From CAVYXZ01 sp965223835 (GTDB lineage Bacteria; Chloroflexota; Anaerolineae; Aggregatilineales; Phototrophicaceae), in the NCBI GenBank assembly GCA_965223835.1, contig CBDCXQ010000001.1, positions 2,170,001 through 2,234,000 on the forward strand: a stretch of 64,000 bases of DNA, written 5' to 3'. The translations under genes and the position numbers were made by a program. Positions 17,847 through 26,801 of this stretch are shown here, one piece after another. The notes below the pieces were generated by a model. The model ran no database searches. It saw nothing but the letters and a program-made list of their open reading frames with translations, and was not told the origin of the DNA. Position 1 is the stretch's first letter. Each line of letters begins with the position of its first letter.

Positions 17847-18851
17847 ATGCCTACAATACGCGATGTCGCTAAACGCGCCGGGGTTGCGCCGATCACAGTT
17901 TCGCGAGTCATTAACCATTCAGGTTATGTAAGTGACGACACGCGGGTGCGGGTGGAACAGGCGATTGATGAATTGAACTATATTCCCAATAAGCTGGGGC
18001 CAAGTTTGCGCTCGAAACGTACCAATACCCTGGCATTAGTCCTCTCCGATATTACCAACCCCTTTTGGACAACGGTATCTCGCGGTGCCGAAGATGCGGC
18101 GCACGAGGCCGGTTATCATCTCATATTTTGTAACACCGATGAATCGCCGCAAAAACAAAGTGAATATCTCCACGTGCTACTTAGTCGACAGGTTGATGGC
18201 TTTTTGCTGGTTCCCGCCGAAAGCGTTGCAGCGCCAATTGAGTTGATTCAGAAGCAATCGGTTCCGGTCGTTGTGCTTGATCGACGGATTCCGAGTTTTG
18301 ATGTTGACATAATCCGCTGTGATTCGGAAGGTGGTAGCCATGCCTTAACGAAACATCTGCTGGATTTGGGCCATCGCAATATCGCAATAGTTACCGGGCC
18401 GAAAGAAGTTTCAACGGCCCATGACCGCGTCGCCGGCTATTGCCGTGCCATGATAGAGGCTGGTCTGGCGCAAGATGACCAACAGGTGTATTGGGGTCAG
18501 TTTACACAAGACGCTGGTTATAAGTTAACAAAACGGGCGCTGGCAACAGAGCCGCGACCGAGTGCGCTGGTGGCAGGTAACAACTTTATTGCGATTGGAG
18601 CCATGCGGGCATTGGTTGATGCCGGGTTGCGCGTACCTGACGATATTTCGCTCGTGGCATTTGACGATTTACCGGATGCGATCACTATTCAACCTTTTTT
18701 TACGGCAGTATCGCAACCAGCCTATGAAATGGGATTACAGGCAGCCCGGATTCTGTTGAAGCGTTTGGAACAAAAAGAGATTGATTATGGTGAGATCGTC
18801 TTGCCTTACGACCTGATCATTCGCCATTCAAGTGGGCCAAATTCAGGCTGA
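17847..18851 (+). CDS. LacI-family transcriptional regulator 1
   Basis: DNA-binding sugar-responsive repressor of 334 residues. The N-terminal helix-turn-helix reads TIRDVAKRAGVAPITVSRVI, followed by the hinge helix and a periplasmic-binding-protein-like sensor domain (ALVLSDITNPFW, VVLDRR). It heads a plus-strand run with the RbsD/FucU-like protein, a GH29 and an MFS transporter. Two near-identical palindromes, one before itself and one before ABC operon 1, are its likely operators. The inducer is probably a fucose-derived sugar, inferred from neighbours. Confidence 0.94.
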   Translation: MPTIRDVAKRAGVAPITVSRVINHSGYVSDDTRVRVEQAIDELNYIPNKLGPSLRSKRTNTLALVLSDITNPFWTTVSRGAEDAAHEAGYHLIFCNTDESPQKQSEYLHVLLSRQVDGFLLVPAESVAAPIELIQKQSVPVVVLDRRIPSFDVDIIRCDSEGGSHALTKHLLDLGHRNIAIVTGPKEVSTAHDRVAGYCRAMIEAGLAQDDQQVYWGQFTQDAGYKLTKRALATEPRPSALVAGNNFIAIGAMRALVDAGLRVPDDISLVAFDDLPDAITIQPFFTAVSQPAYEMGLQAARILLKRLEQKEIDYGEIVLPYDLIIRHSSGPNSG

Positions 18852-18889
18852 CCGAACCAATCAGTCACTAATCAGGGGGAAGCGATTTC

Positions 18890-19279
18890 ATGCTTAAGAG
18901 TGGCATTCTCAACCCACAGATAAACGCGCTGCTGAGTCGGGTGCGGCATACAAATCAGCTGGTCATTGCTGACCGGGGGTTTCCGTTCTGGCCGCAGATC
19001 GAGACCGTTGACATTGCACTGGTTGATGACGTGCCGACCGTGTTGCAAGTATTAAATGCGATCCGCCCCAATTTCGTGATTGGTCGGGCCTACATGGCTC
19101 ATGAGTTTCAAGCTGCGAATACGGAAGCCACTCGCAAGACATTCGCTGCTGCTTTAGCAGATGTGCCAATTACTTATGAAGAACACGACACCTTCAAGGA
19201 GCGTGTGCCTGATTCGATTGGGTTAATTCGTACTGGTGATACGGTGCAATATGCCAATATGATTCTCGTCTCAGCATGA
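18890..19279 (+). CDS. RbsD/FucU-family sugar mutarotase
   Basis: Small cytoplasmic protein of 129 residues in the RbsD/FucU family, which interconverts anomers or ring forms of free sugars (D-ribose pyranase, L-fucose mutarotase). The conserved His in RHTNQLVIADRGFP and the C-terminal GLIRTGDTVQYANMILVSA are visible. The sequence around IALVDDVPTVLQVL resembles RbsD more than FucU. Placed between a LacI regulator and a GH29 fucosidase, a role in handling released L-fucose is plausible. No other fucose catabolic enzymes (isomerase, kinase, dehydrogenase) lie in the window. Confidence 0.85.
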   Translation: MLKSGILNPQINALLSRVRHTNQLVIADRGFPFWPQIETVDIALVDDVPTVLQVLNAIRPNFVIGRAYMAHEFQAANTEATRKTFAAALADVPITYEEHDTFKERVPDSIGLIRTGDTVQYANMILVSA

Positions 19280-19343
19280 ACGTATCAAGCACATCTCAAT
19301 TTATGACATTTCAAAAAGCTATTCATAAGCAAAGGGAAAAAAG

Positions 19344-20789
19344 ATGGACATAGCAACCGGGCGTTTTGAACCAACGTGGGAATCGCTGCAACAATACACG
19401 ATCCCTGAATGGTATATCAATGCCAAGTTTGGCATTTTTATTCACTGGGGGGTTTATTCAGTGCCCGCATTTGGCAACGAGTGGTATCCCCGTAACATGT
19501 ACCTGGAAGGCAGCCCAGAATTCGAACATCATCTAAAGACCTATGGGCCGCACACTGAATTTGGCTACAAAGATTTTATCCCGATGTTCACGGCTGAAAA
19601 GTTTGATGCTGACGAATGGGCGCAGCTTTTCAAGGAAGCCGGGGCCAGGTACGTTATGCCAGTGGCAGAGCATCATGATGGTTTTCCATTATACGATAGC
19701 GATTTGTCCGAATGGACGGCGGCAAAAATGGGACCAGGGCGGGACATTATTGGCGAACTCGCCGCTGCGACACGGGCGCAAGATATGGTGTTTAGCGTGT
19801 CGAGTCATCGAGCGGAACATTGGTGGTTTATGGATGGTGGACGCAGGTTTCCATCGGATGTTCAAGATCCGGCATATGCTGACTTTTATGGCCCAGCGGT
19901 GACTGCATCGCCTGTAAAGCGCTCGACAGAATGGAAAAGCAAGGATTGGCAACCACGGCCTGATGCGAAATTTCTGGAAGATTGGCTGGCCCGCTGCTGT
20001 GAAGTCGTTGACAAATATCAGCCCCAGGTCGTCTGGTTTGATTGGTGGATTGAACAGATTGTTTTTGAACCTTACCTGCAACGCTTCGCCGCCCATTATT
20101 ATAATCGCGGTGATGAATGGGGAAAAGGCGTTGCGATCAACCATAAGTTCGATGCTTACCCGGAAGGTACAACTGTCTTTGATATAGAGCGTGGTCAGCT
20201 CAGTGACATTCGCCCGCTGTTCTGGCAAACGGATACATCGGTCTCGAAGAATTCCTGGGGTTTTATTGACGTCCATGACTATAAAACCGCCGGAGATATT
20301 GTAGGCGATCTCGTCGACATCGTCAGCAAAAACGGGGCTTTGCTGCTGAATGTTGGGCCAAAACCAGATGGCACGATTCCTGAACCAGAGCAGGCTATGT
20401 TACGTGATATTGGTCGTTGGTTGGCAGTGAATGGCGAAGCAATTTACGATACCCGTCCCTGGCAAGTCTATGGCGAAGGGCCGACTCAGGTTGCTGAAGG
20501 AGAGTTTACCGATACTAAGCGCAGCGACTTCACCAGCCAAGATATTCGATTCACACAACAGGGCAATAATCTTTATGCTATATGCCTCAGTTGGCCCGAC
20601 GGCGAAACGGTTGTGCATTCGCTCAGCAACGAATCGGCGTTTCAGGCGGATCAGATCGCCAATATTACGATGCTGGGTTCTGATGAAAAGCTGGACTGGT
20701 CACAAGCTGGTGACGGCTTACACATTCAGGTGCCGGCGACCAAACCCTGTGATTATGCCTATAGCTATAAGATCGAACTGAAAAACTAA
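19344..20789 (+). CDS. Alpha-L-fucosidase, GH29 (copy 3)
   Basis: GH29 enzyme of 481 residues with catalytic and C-terminal beta domains. Motifs: FGIFIHWGVYSVPAFGNEWY, AEHHDGFPLY and VVWFDWWIEQ, with predicted nucleophile Asp233. GGGAAAAAAG lies before the ATG. No signal peptide, so cytoplasmic. It differs in length and in the motif around the nucleophile from copy 1 (WND) and copy 2 (WFDPIM), so the three probably have different linkage or aglycone preferences. It is cotranscribed with the LacI, mutarotase and MFS genes. Confidence 0.93.
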   Translation: MDIATGRFEPTWESLQQYTIPEWYINAKFGIFIHWGVYSVPAFGNEWYPRNMYLEGSPEFEHHLKTYGPHTEFGYKDFIPMFTAEKFDADEWAQLFKEAGARYVMPVAEHHDGFPLYDSDLSEWTAAKMGPGRDIIGELAAATRAQDMVFSVSSHRAEHWWFMDGGRRFPSDVQDPAYADFYGPAVTASPVKRSTEWKSKDWQPRPDAKFLEDWLARCCEVVDKYQPQVVWFDWWIEQIVFEPYLQRFAAHYYNRGDEWGKGVAINHKFDAYPEGTTVFDIERGQLSDIRPLFWQTDTSVSKNSWGFIDVHDYKTAGDIVGDLVDIVSKNGALLLNVGPKPDGTIPEPEQAMLRDIGRWLAVNGEAIYDTRPWQVYGEGPTQVAEGEFTDTKRSDFTSQDIRFTQQGNNLYAICLSWPDGETVVHSLSNESAFQADQIANITMLGSDEKLDWSQAGDGLHIQVPATKPCDYAYSYKIELKN

Positions 20790-20837
20790 GAATCTGTGGA
20801 TTGAAATAGCACCCCGAAGATCGGTTGGAAAACCTGA

Positions 20838-22118
20838 ATGACTGCCCAGGCCGAAGTTGACCAGTATGTTGCTCGTAATTTACCCTGGAATTTTTCTGTC
20901 AACCTGATCGACATCACATTTATCACGTTGGGGTTGAGCCTCATCTCACGTGAAACGATCATGCCATTGTTCGTCAGCGAACTGACTGACTCGAAGGTCG
21001 CTATCGGCTTGATTCCGGCAACTTATAGCCTGGGCTATTATCTGCCGCAATTGTTGACTGCCAGTCATGCGGAAAGCCTCAAACGCAAGCTGCCATTTGT
21101 CAGATTAATTGGTGGCTTGCTTGAGCGTTTGCCCTACTTGTTGATCGCTCTGGTTATCTGGGGTTTCGCCACACAATCGGCGACTGTGACGCTGATCCTG
21201 TTTTATGCGCTGCTTGCCAGTACGGCTCTAGGTAACGGCATTGCGACTCCCGCGTGGTTTACTATGATCGGCAAAGTGTTGCCCGTGCAGCGACGGGGTA
21301 TCTTTTTTGGTGTTGCTGGTGGATTAGGGGCGCTGATGGGGATCATCGGTGCGCATTTTGTTGGGCAGATTTTGGAAACCGGGCCTTACCCGGATAATTA
21401 TGCCTGGTTGTTTTTGATTGCTTTCATTTTCTGTGCGATTTCATGGGTGGGCCTCGCGCTTAATCGTGAGCCGGAAAGCCCGGTGACGAAAGCACAGGTG
21501 CCACTCGTTCGTTACCTTCGGCAATTGCCTGATGTCCTGCGAAACAACGTGAATTATCGCCGCTTTTTATTGAGTTATGCCGTTAGCAGATTGGGCGCGA
21601 TGGCGGTGGGTTTTTTCCTCGTATTTGGCAACGCTAATTTTCAACTCATTGGCACCCAGGTCGGGTTATTGACGGCAATCCTGATTGGGAGCCAGGCCGT
21701 TACTCAGGTGCTCTGGGGCTGGATTGGCGACAAAATGGGGCACAAAATTGTCTTGATGATGTCGGCATTCTCGCTGGCGCTGGCGGCGTTCATCGCCTGG
21801 AATTCCACCACTGAGGCGAGTTTAATCGTCGTTTTTATTTTACTTGGTACAGCTATTGCCAGCGATAGTGTCTCTAAATTTAATATCGTATTGGAATTCG
21901 CCATGCCTGAAGATCAGCCGACCTATATTGGGCTGACTAATACCTTGCTTGCGCCGGTTGTTGGGTTTGGGCCGCTGCTAGGCGGCTGGTTGGCGACTGT
22001 GCTGGATTATCGCACGATGTTCCTGATCGCTGCTGCCTTTTCAATAGCAGGAGGTTTATTGCTACTCATCTGGGTTCGAGAGCCACGTACTGTGACACCG
22101 AGTTCTATTGGAAGGTAA
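20838..22118 (+). CDS. MFS transporter
   Basis: Major facilitator superfamily membrane transporter of 426 residues with about twelve hydrophobic helices in two bundles and a polar loop near residues 210-225. The loop motif GWIGDKMGHKIVL after the seventh helix is the MFS GxxxDxxGxR/K signature. It is last in the LacI-mutarotase-GH29 run, 48 nt after the fucosidase. Import of a monosaccharide or small glycoside, or export of a product, are both possible; direction and substrate are not visible. Confidence 0.85.
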   Translation: MTAQAEVDQYVARNLPWNFSVNLIDITFITLGLSLISRETIMPLFVSELTDSKVAIGLIPATYSLGYYLPQLLTASHAESLKRKLPFVRLIGGLLERLPYLLIALVIWGFATQSATVTLILFYALLASTALGNGIATPAWFTMIGKVLPVQRRGIFFGVAGGLGALMGIIGAHFVGQILETGPYPDNYAWLFLIAFIFCAISWVGLALNREPESPVTKAQVPLVRYLRQLPDVLRNNVNYRRFLLSYAVSRLGAMAVGFFLVFGNANFQLIGTQVGLLTAILIGSQAVTQVLWGWIGDKMGHKIVLMMSAFSLALAAFIAWNSTTEASLIVVFILLGTAIASDSVSKFNIVLEFAMPEDQPTYIGLTNTLLAPVVGFGPLLGGWLATVLDYRTMFLIAAAFSIAGGLLLLIWVREPRTVTPSSIGR

Positions 22119-22266
22119 CTATTCAGACTGCATAGAATGGAATGTGAGATAGCAATCTTTTAGTGCCGAAATCATCTGAAAAGTTCGCAAGCAGTATCAA
22201 AATCGCTAACACCATCCCCGGATTCGTTTCCTGTAATCCTAATCTCGTAAAAAATTTCATAATTGA

Positions 22267-22295
22267 TTGACATTGAGCGCATCGAACATTACAAT
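22267..22295 (+). promoter_or_regulatory. Promoter of the small secreted peptide
   Basis: TTGACA (22267-22272), 17-nt spacer, TACAAT (22290-22295), with a start expected near 22302 and the coding start at 22336. Near-consensus sigma-70 type. Confidence 0.7.
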
Positions 22296-22335
22296 TATTA
22301 ATGAATTCATTTTCAGTTATTGAGGGGAGCAAACT

Positions 22336-22536
22336 ATGCGTAAATTGGGAATGGTTATTCTAAGTGTTTTCTTCATCATTTCGCTAATAGGTGGACCAGT
22401 TGGTGCAACCGATTCCACTGAACAGCCTGATGATCCGATTGATGGAACTGCAATCAGCCAACCGATACTGATGCCAGATGATGGAATCGCATATGGTACA
22501 AATTCATATTGTGGACATAATTGCCACGATAAATAA
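22336..22536 (+). CDS. Small secreted peptide with Cys-containing C-terminus
   Basis: 66-residue protein of unknown function. Residues 1-24 form a Sec signal peptide (MRKLGMVILSVFFIISLIGG, then PVGA). The mature part of about 42 residues is acidic and ends in YGTNSYCGHNCHDK, with two Cys three residues apart and two His. GAGGGGAGC gives a strong SD, and the gene has its own promoter (22267) and terminator (22556), so it is a real monocistronic gene. Roles as a signalling peptide, a metal-binding peptide or a modified peptide are all open. The next gene, on the opposite strand, is a large kinase-ATPase. Confidence 0.7.
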   Translation: MRKLGMVILSVFFIISLIGGPVGATDSTEQPDDPIDGTAISQPILMPDDGIAYGTNSYCGHNCHDK

Positions 22537-22555
22537 GCCGCTTGGGATCATGGAT

Positions 22556-22591
22556 GCAGCGGCGTCTATTCTGGCCGTCGCTGCCCAGCTT
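22556..22591 (+). terminator. Terminator after the small peptide gene
   Basis: A 9-bp stem (GCAGCGGCG / CGTCGCTGC, one G-U pair) with an 11-nt loop, followed shortly by a pyrimidine-rich TTCTTT. It lies between the peptide gene and the convergent end of the kinase gene. Confidence 0.6.
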
Positions 22592-22616
22592 CTTTAGTCG
22601 GTGTCAATTGCCCGAC

Positions 22617-25600
22617 TTATGACTGTTCAATCCATGTAGTAACCTTATCGATAATGGTTTGCATCTGAACAAATTGAACTTCAAACAAGTCCGTGGGGGC
22701 TGGCAACGCAATATCAGGTTCTAGTGTGTCATCACTCAACTCATTGTAATGCTGCAAAAAAGTATACTGGTGCGTCTTTTGATAAAACTCAAGATATAAG
22801 TTTAGGGCAATTTGCTTTGCCTCCATTTGCGTATGATCTATCTTCCAAAGTAAGTAATGTATATCCGCCTGGTGTTCTGGCTGGGAATACTCATGCAACA
22901 GAGCTTTTGCTTCAGTCAGGGCGGATTTTTGGTTCACATGGTCCAGCGCATATTGTGCACGTATCTTCGTGATGCGGGCATTTAACTCAAATGACTTATT
23001 CCCGGTACTGATCGCAATCTCTAGTGCTTCTTCCGAGAGCGTTATAGCGGCGAAATATTTTCCTTGATCGAAATATATAGCTGCACCAGTATTTAGGTAA
23101 CCTGTTAAATGATATTTACGGCCCATATTGCGCACGATGTTCACGGCGATCTTCATAGTTTGTTCAGCCAGGTCATATTGTTGTTGATGCGAGAAACATT
23201 CGGCCAGATAGATAAGGCCAATAGAAGCCGCCAGTCGATCATCGACCTGAATACAAATTGTAAGTCCTTGTTGACAACAGATAATCACATCCTCGTGACT
23301 ACCCGCCAGCAAATATGATCCACCTATCGCAATAATGGCTTCACCAATGCGTGCGATATTTCCTAATTTCTTGTACTGGTCTAGCTGAAGCAGATTGTAT
23401 TTGATCGAGTTTGCCAGATCGCCCTGGCTGGAATAAAAGGCTCCCAAACTTCCATAAATAGCGGCCTGACCACGCAGATTATTATTTTCCTCAGCAATCG
23501 TTAGCGACCGTTGGTAATGGTCCAGGGCTTGCTCATGATCTGCTTGCTGGACGTAAATATGACCCATAGTCCTAAGTGCGGCTGCGAGTCCCCGCTGGTC
23601 ATTGATTTCAGCGGCAAGATCATGTTGACGCGACAAATTGGTCAGGGCAAGATCATAACGACCTTGATTAATTTGAGCCATGGCAAGTGCAGAGAGGGCG
23701 TCAATCGTCCCCCTGGGGTTATCCAGGCGTATAAAGTATTGCTGGCCTTTTTCCAACCAGTCGAAACCCTCCTCAAAATTCCCTTTGTAAGCAATCAAAA
23801 TATGACCCAGGGAAACCATACAATGGGCATGTACGTGCTCTTGTTCTATGGCTTCGGGCGCAAATAACAGTGCTGACCGATACATTTCCTCAGCAATATC
23901 CACATGCCCGATACTTTCTTGCGCTTTTCCTAATTGATAGGTTATCTGTAATTTCTCTTCACCGGCAATTTCTAGTGCACGTTGCAGATACTGAATAGCT
24001 TCGGCGAAAGCAAATTGTTCGGTTGCCTGACGAGCGGCTGCCTTAGTGTATTCTAATTCTTTCGCTATGACTCTGGCCTGGCCCCAGTGGAATGCTAACT
24101 GGTTGATGTGCGAATTTGAGTCGGGAAAGACTTGTTCAATAGCCAGAGCGATCTCATGGTGAACGTCGCTTAGTTCGGTGATGGGAATCCGGCTAACAAG
24201 GGTCTCTCGCAATTTATCATGTGTGAATTGCCATTGGGCGTTTTGAACGCTCACTACTGCGATATTCGAACATCGGGTCAGCCAACCTTCGACATCAATT
24301 GCTGTTTCAAACGCCTGCAACAGGTCGAGATCAAGAATGCGCCCGGCAACAGCTGCAAGCCGGAGTAAGGGCATGTCCTCATCGTTTACTTTGTCTAGTA
24401 TTCGTTCAAATATCGCTATGATGCCACCCGTAATGATACTATTGGGCAGGGCCTCGGCATGAATATGGCCGAGATTACCAGCAGCTTCAGCGAGGGCGCG
24501 GATGACCTCAACAATAAACAGAACGTTGCCTTCGCTTTCTCTAAAAACGAATTCAATAATTGCTGGATCTGCTATACGCTCACCTAACATTGATTGGATA
24601 AGCAATATCACATCATCATATTCCAGACGGCTCAATTCAAGTGAGCGAACATTGGAGAGGTGAGACCGAAAATTAGGCTGTTCATTGCTTCGATAAGTCG
24701 CGACCATTACAACTGGATACGATTGTAAATTTCTAGATAGCCAGTCAAACAGGTTGAGGGTTTCAGCACTGGCCCAATGCAGGTCTTCCAGAATGATCAA
24801 AGCTGGCGTAGCAATTCGTTGAATTAAGCCTGTGATTGTTGAGTATAATCTTGTTCGCGCCTGCTCAGGCTCGATTTGCGGTGGATTCACAATGTCACGA
24901 TTCAAGATGTTAGGTAAATCCGGCAAAATTAACTTCAGAATGCTGGCTTCCAGGTTGTCAGGTGAATTGATCAGCGACAGCCAGCTAAGAATATGGCGCC
25001 ATGGATAATAGGCGTCACCACCGAAATTGGTCGCTTGACCATCGAGAACTATAAACCCATCAACAAGTGCCTGGGTTCTTAGCTCGTGAATAAGGCGTGA
25101 TTTGCCTACGCCACTTTCGCCACTAATTAGCCAGGCGCTGCCAATATTGCCATGTCTGGCAAGCTGAAGTGCCTCCTCCAACTGGTTGAGTTCGGTTCTG
25201 CGTCCAGTAAATTGTGCAGATTGTAAATAGCTTTCGCGAACGGCCACAGCATTATTCGCCGTAGTACCAAGCAGAGCATCTATCGAACTTATGACTGCTG
25301 AGGCAGATTGATATCGGTCGCTGGGATTTCGCTGCAAAAGTTTAGATAAGAAACTCAACACATTTTCTGGTATATCAAGTAAATCGAAATCAGGAGTTGC
25401 TTCTATAACTAACTTCATGAACTCATCAATTGACGAGCCGATAAATGGCAATTGTCCAGCAAAAATCTCAAAAGCGATAACACCCAGAGCATAGATGTCG
25501 GTCTGTTCGCTCGCCCCCTGGCCCAGAAACATTTCTGGTGCCATGTAGGGCAGTGTTCCCTCAGTTTCTTGTGTGTGACCATGCTGGATTGATAAACCAA

Positions 25601-26099
25601 AGTCAAGCACTTTCACCAGTCGCTGTTTGACCAGGATGTTACCTGGTTTAAGATCGCGGTGAATTATGCGTCGCCGATGAAGGTAGGCTAATGCCTGTGC
25701 GACCTGCCGCAACATATCGAGCCGAGATTCCAGGGATTCTTGTGCTGCTGCTTCGGTAAGCTCCAGCGCATTTTCTAGCAATTCTAAAACCAGAAATGGC
25801 TGTCCATCATTTTCAAACCCATAATCATAGACGCTTATGATATTGGGATGTCGAACTGAGGCTAACGTCTGGAATTCGCGGGCCAGTGACAACCGAATAT
25901 TTTCACTGCTGGAGCGGGACATAAAATCCAGTAGTTCGGGCGGCAGAAGAACCGTTTTGATTGCCACTGACTTTTGATCGAGGTAATCTGTTGCCTTATA
26001 AACGCGCCCCATACCACCAGATCCGAGTTCATATAGAACCTGGTAGCGGGAGTTGAATGTCTGCTGACTGTAGTCGAGCATAGCAGCGCGTTGCTCCAA
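22617..26099 (-). CDS. Ser/Thr protein kinase fused to AAA/STAND-type ATPase and TPR repeats
   Basis: Cytoplasmic 1160-residue signalling protein. Residues about 19-285 are a Hanks-type kinase with LGSGGMGRVYKA, VAIK, IIHRDLKPGNILV, DFGLS and MAPE intact, so it should be active. A predicted ATPase module follows, with Walker A ISGESGVGKSRLI (about residue 328) and Walker B LIILEDLHWASAETL. From about residue 690 to 1080 there are tandem TPR repeats. The architecture resembles PknK/MalT-like regulators, but no C-terminal DNA-binding domain is visible, so the output is probably phosphorylation. There is no transmembrane segment. The start could also be the Met seven codons in. It is divergent from the SpoIIAA-like gene at 26252. 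Confidence 0.9.
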   Translation of the reverse strand: MEQRAAMLDYSQQTFNSRYQVLYELGSGGMGRVYKATDYLDQKSVAIKTVLLPPELLDFMSRSSSENIRLSLAREFQTLASVRHPNIISVYDYGFENDGQPFLVLELLENALELTEAAAQESLESRLDMLRQVAQALAYLHRRRIIHRDLKPGNILVKQRLVKVLDFGLSIQHGHTQETEGTLPYMAPEMFLGQGASEQTDIYALGVIAFEIFAGQLPFIGSSIDEFMKLVIEATPDFDLLDIPENVLSFLSKLLQRNPSDRYQSASAVISSIDALLGTTANNAVAVRESYLQSAQFTGRRTELNQLEEALQLARHGNIGSAWLISGESGVGKSRLIHELRTQALVDGFIVLDGQATNFGGDAYYPWRHILSWLSLINSPDNLEASILKLILPDLPNILNRDIVNPPQIEPEQARTRLYSTITGLIQRIATPALIILEDLHWASAETLNLFDWLSRNLQSYPVVMVATYRSNEQPNFRSHLSNVRSLELSRLEYDDVILLIQSMLGERIADPAIIEFVFRESEGNVLFIVEVIRALAEAAGNLGHIHAEALPNSIITGGIIAIFERILDKVNDEDMPLLRLAAVAGRILDLDLLQAFETAIDVEGWLTRCSNIAVVSVQNAQWQFTHDKLRETLVSRIPITELSDVHHEIALAIEQVFPDSNSHINQLAFHWGQARVIAKELEYTKAAARQATEQFAFAEAIQYLQRALEIAGEEKLQITYQLGKAQESIGHVDIAEEMYRSALLFAPEAIEQEHVHAHCMVSLGHILIAYKGNFEEGFDWLEKGQQYFIRLDNPRGTIDALSALAMAQINQGRYDLALTNLSRQHDLAAEINDQRGLAAALRTMGHIYVQQADHEQALDHYQRSLTIAEENNNLRGQAAIYGSLGAFYSSQGDLANSIKYNLLQLDQYKKLGNIARIGEAIIAIGGSYLLAGSHEDVIICCQQGLTICIQVDDRLAASIGLIYLAECFSHQQQYDLAEQTMKIAVNIVRNMGRKYHLTGYLNTGAAIYFDQGKYFAAITLSEEALEIAISTGNKSFELNARITKIRAQYALDHVNQKSALTEAKALLHEYSQPEHQADIHYLLWKIDHTQMEAKQIALNLYLEFYQKTHQYTFLQHYNELSDDTLEPDIALPAPTDLFEVQFVQMQTIIDKVTTWIEQS

Positions 26100-26251
26100 T
26101 TCATCGGTGAAATGCGAACTGAAACAACTATTCTACCGCACCCATGACTTTTGGGTGGGAAATTAATGAAATTTTTCATAATATTTAGATTTGTTTCAGG
26201 GTATAATAGTAAAGCTGGGTAATATTGTGTAACATTATTGGGGGCGCCAAC

Positions 26252-26713
26252 ATGGAACCTTTCATCAATAACAAAACAACAGGTTACAACGAGGAATGGT
26301 TCTATGACAATCGAATAGTTGCTTATACACTTGAGTATGCGACAGTCGCGACGCTTGAGAACTGGACAATGAAAGCGTTTGATGAAATTCGCAACTGGCC
26401 GAAAAATCAGCCATATCTGGCTTTACATGATCTGTCGCAGCCCGGTGTTGGTTTACTGTATATGACTGCTACTAAATACGATATTTATAACATTGCGATA
26501 ACACCTGGGGGCAAACAACGGGTCGAAGAAATCGTTGAGCACTATCCTGAATGGCGTCTGGCCCTTGCTGTCGTTGTGTCGACCTCGCTATCTGGTCAAC
26601 TTGCAAAATTGAATATGACGTTCAAACAGGATGTTCTGGGCCAGCGCACCAAGGCAAAAGCCTTTTTTGGGCGTGAAAGTGCGCTCACATGGCTACAGCA
26701 ACAAACAGTATAG
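26252..26713 (+). CDS. SpoIIAA/STAS-like protein
   Basis: 153-residue cytoplasmic protein. The pattern of a beta strand, a helix after TVATLENWTMKAF, the strand-turn YLALHDLS, and the C-terminal AKAFFGRESALTWL recalls SpoIIAA-like/STAS domains, in which a late helix follows a position-shift motif. I cannot name a closer family. ATG 26252 is preferred over the upstream ATG 26225 because GGGGGC precedes it. It lies between the kinase-ATPase (divergent) and a histidine kinase (same strand, 88 nt on), suggesting a role in a signalling relay. A TATAAT at 26202 may be its -10. Confidence 0.6.
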   Translation: MEPFINNKTTGYNEEWFYDNRIVAYTLEYATVATLENWTMKAFDEIRNWPKNQPYLALHDLSQPGVGLLYMTATKYDIYNIAITPGGKQRVEEIVEHYPEWRLALAVVVSTSLSGQLAKLNMTFKQDVLGQRTKAKAFFGRESALTWLQQQTV

Positions 26714-26801
26714 CACTATAATTTGATCAGAAATTTTCTCATATTCTCAGTCTGTAACATTCTGGCTAAATCAGTCATGCCTCAGCACTCCCAATTTTGG
26801 G

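Noticed and set aside
22495..22525. Class IIa (pediocin-like) bacteriocin motif in the small peptide
   Set aside because: YGTNSYCGHNC only loosely resembles YGNGVxC with four residues to the next Cys: here there are three, the motif is at the C-terminus, and export is by a Sec signal rather than a double-glycine leader. No immunity or transporter gene is adjacent.
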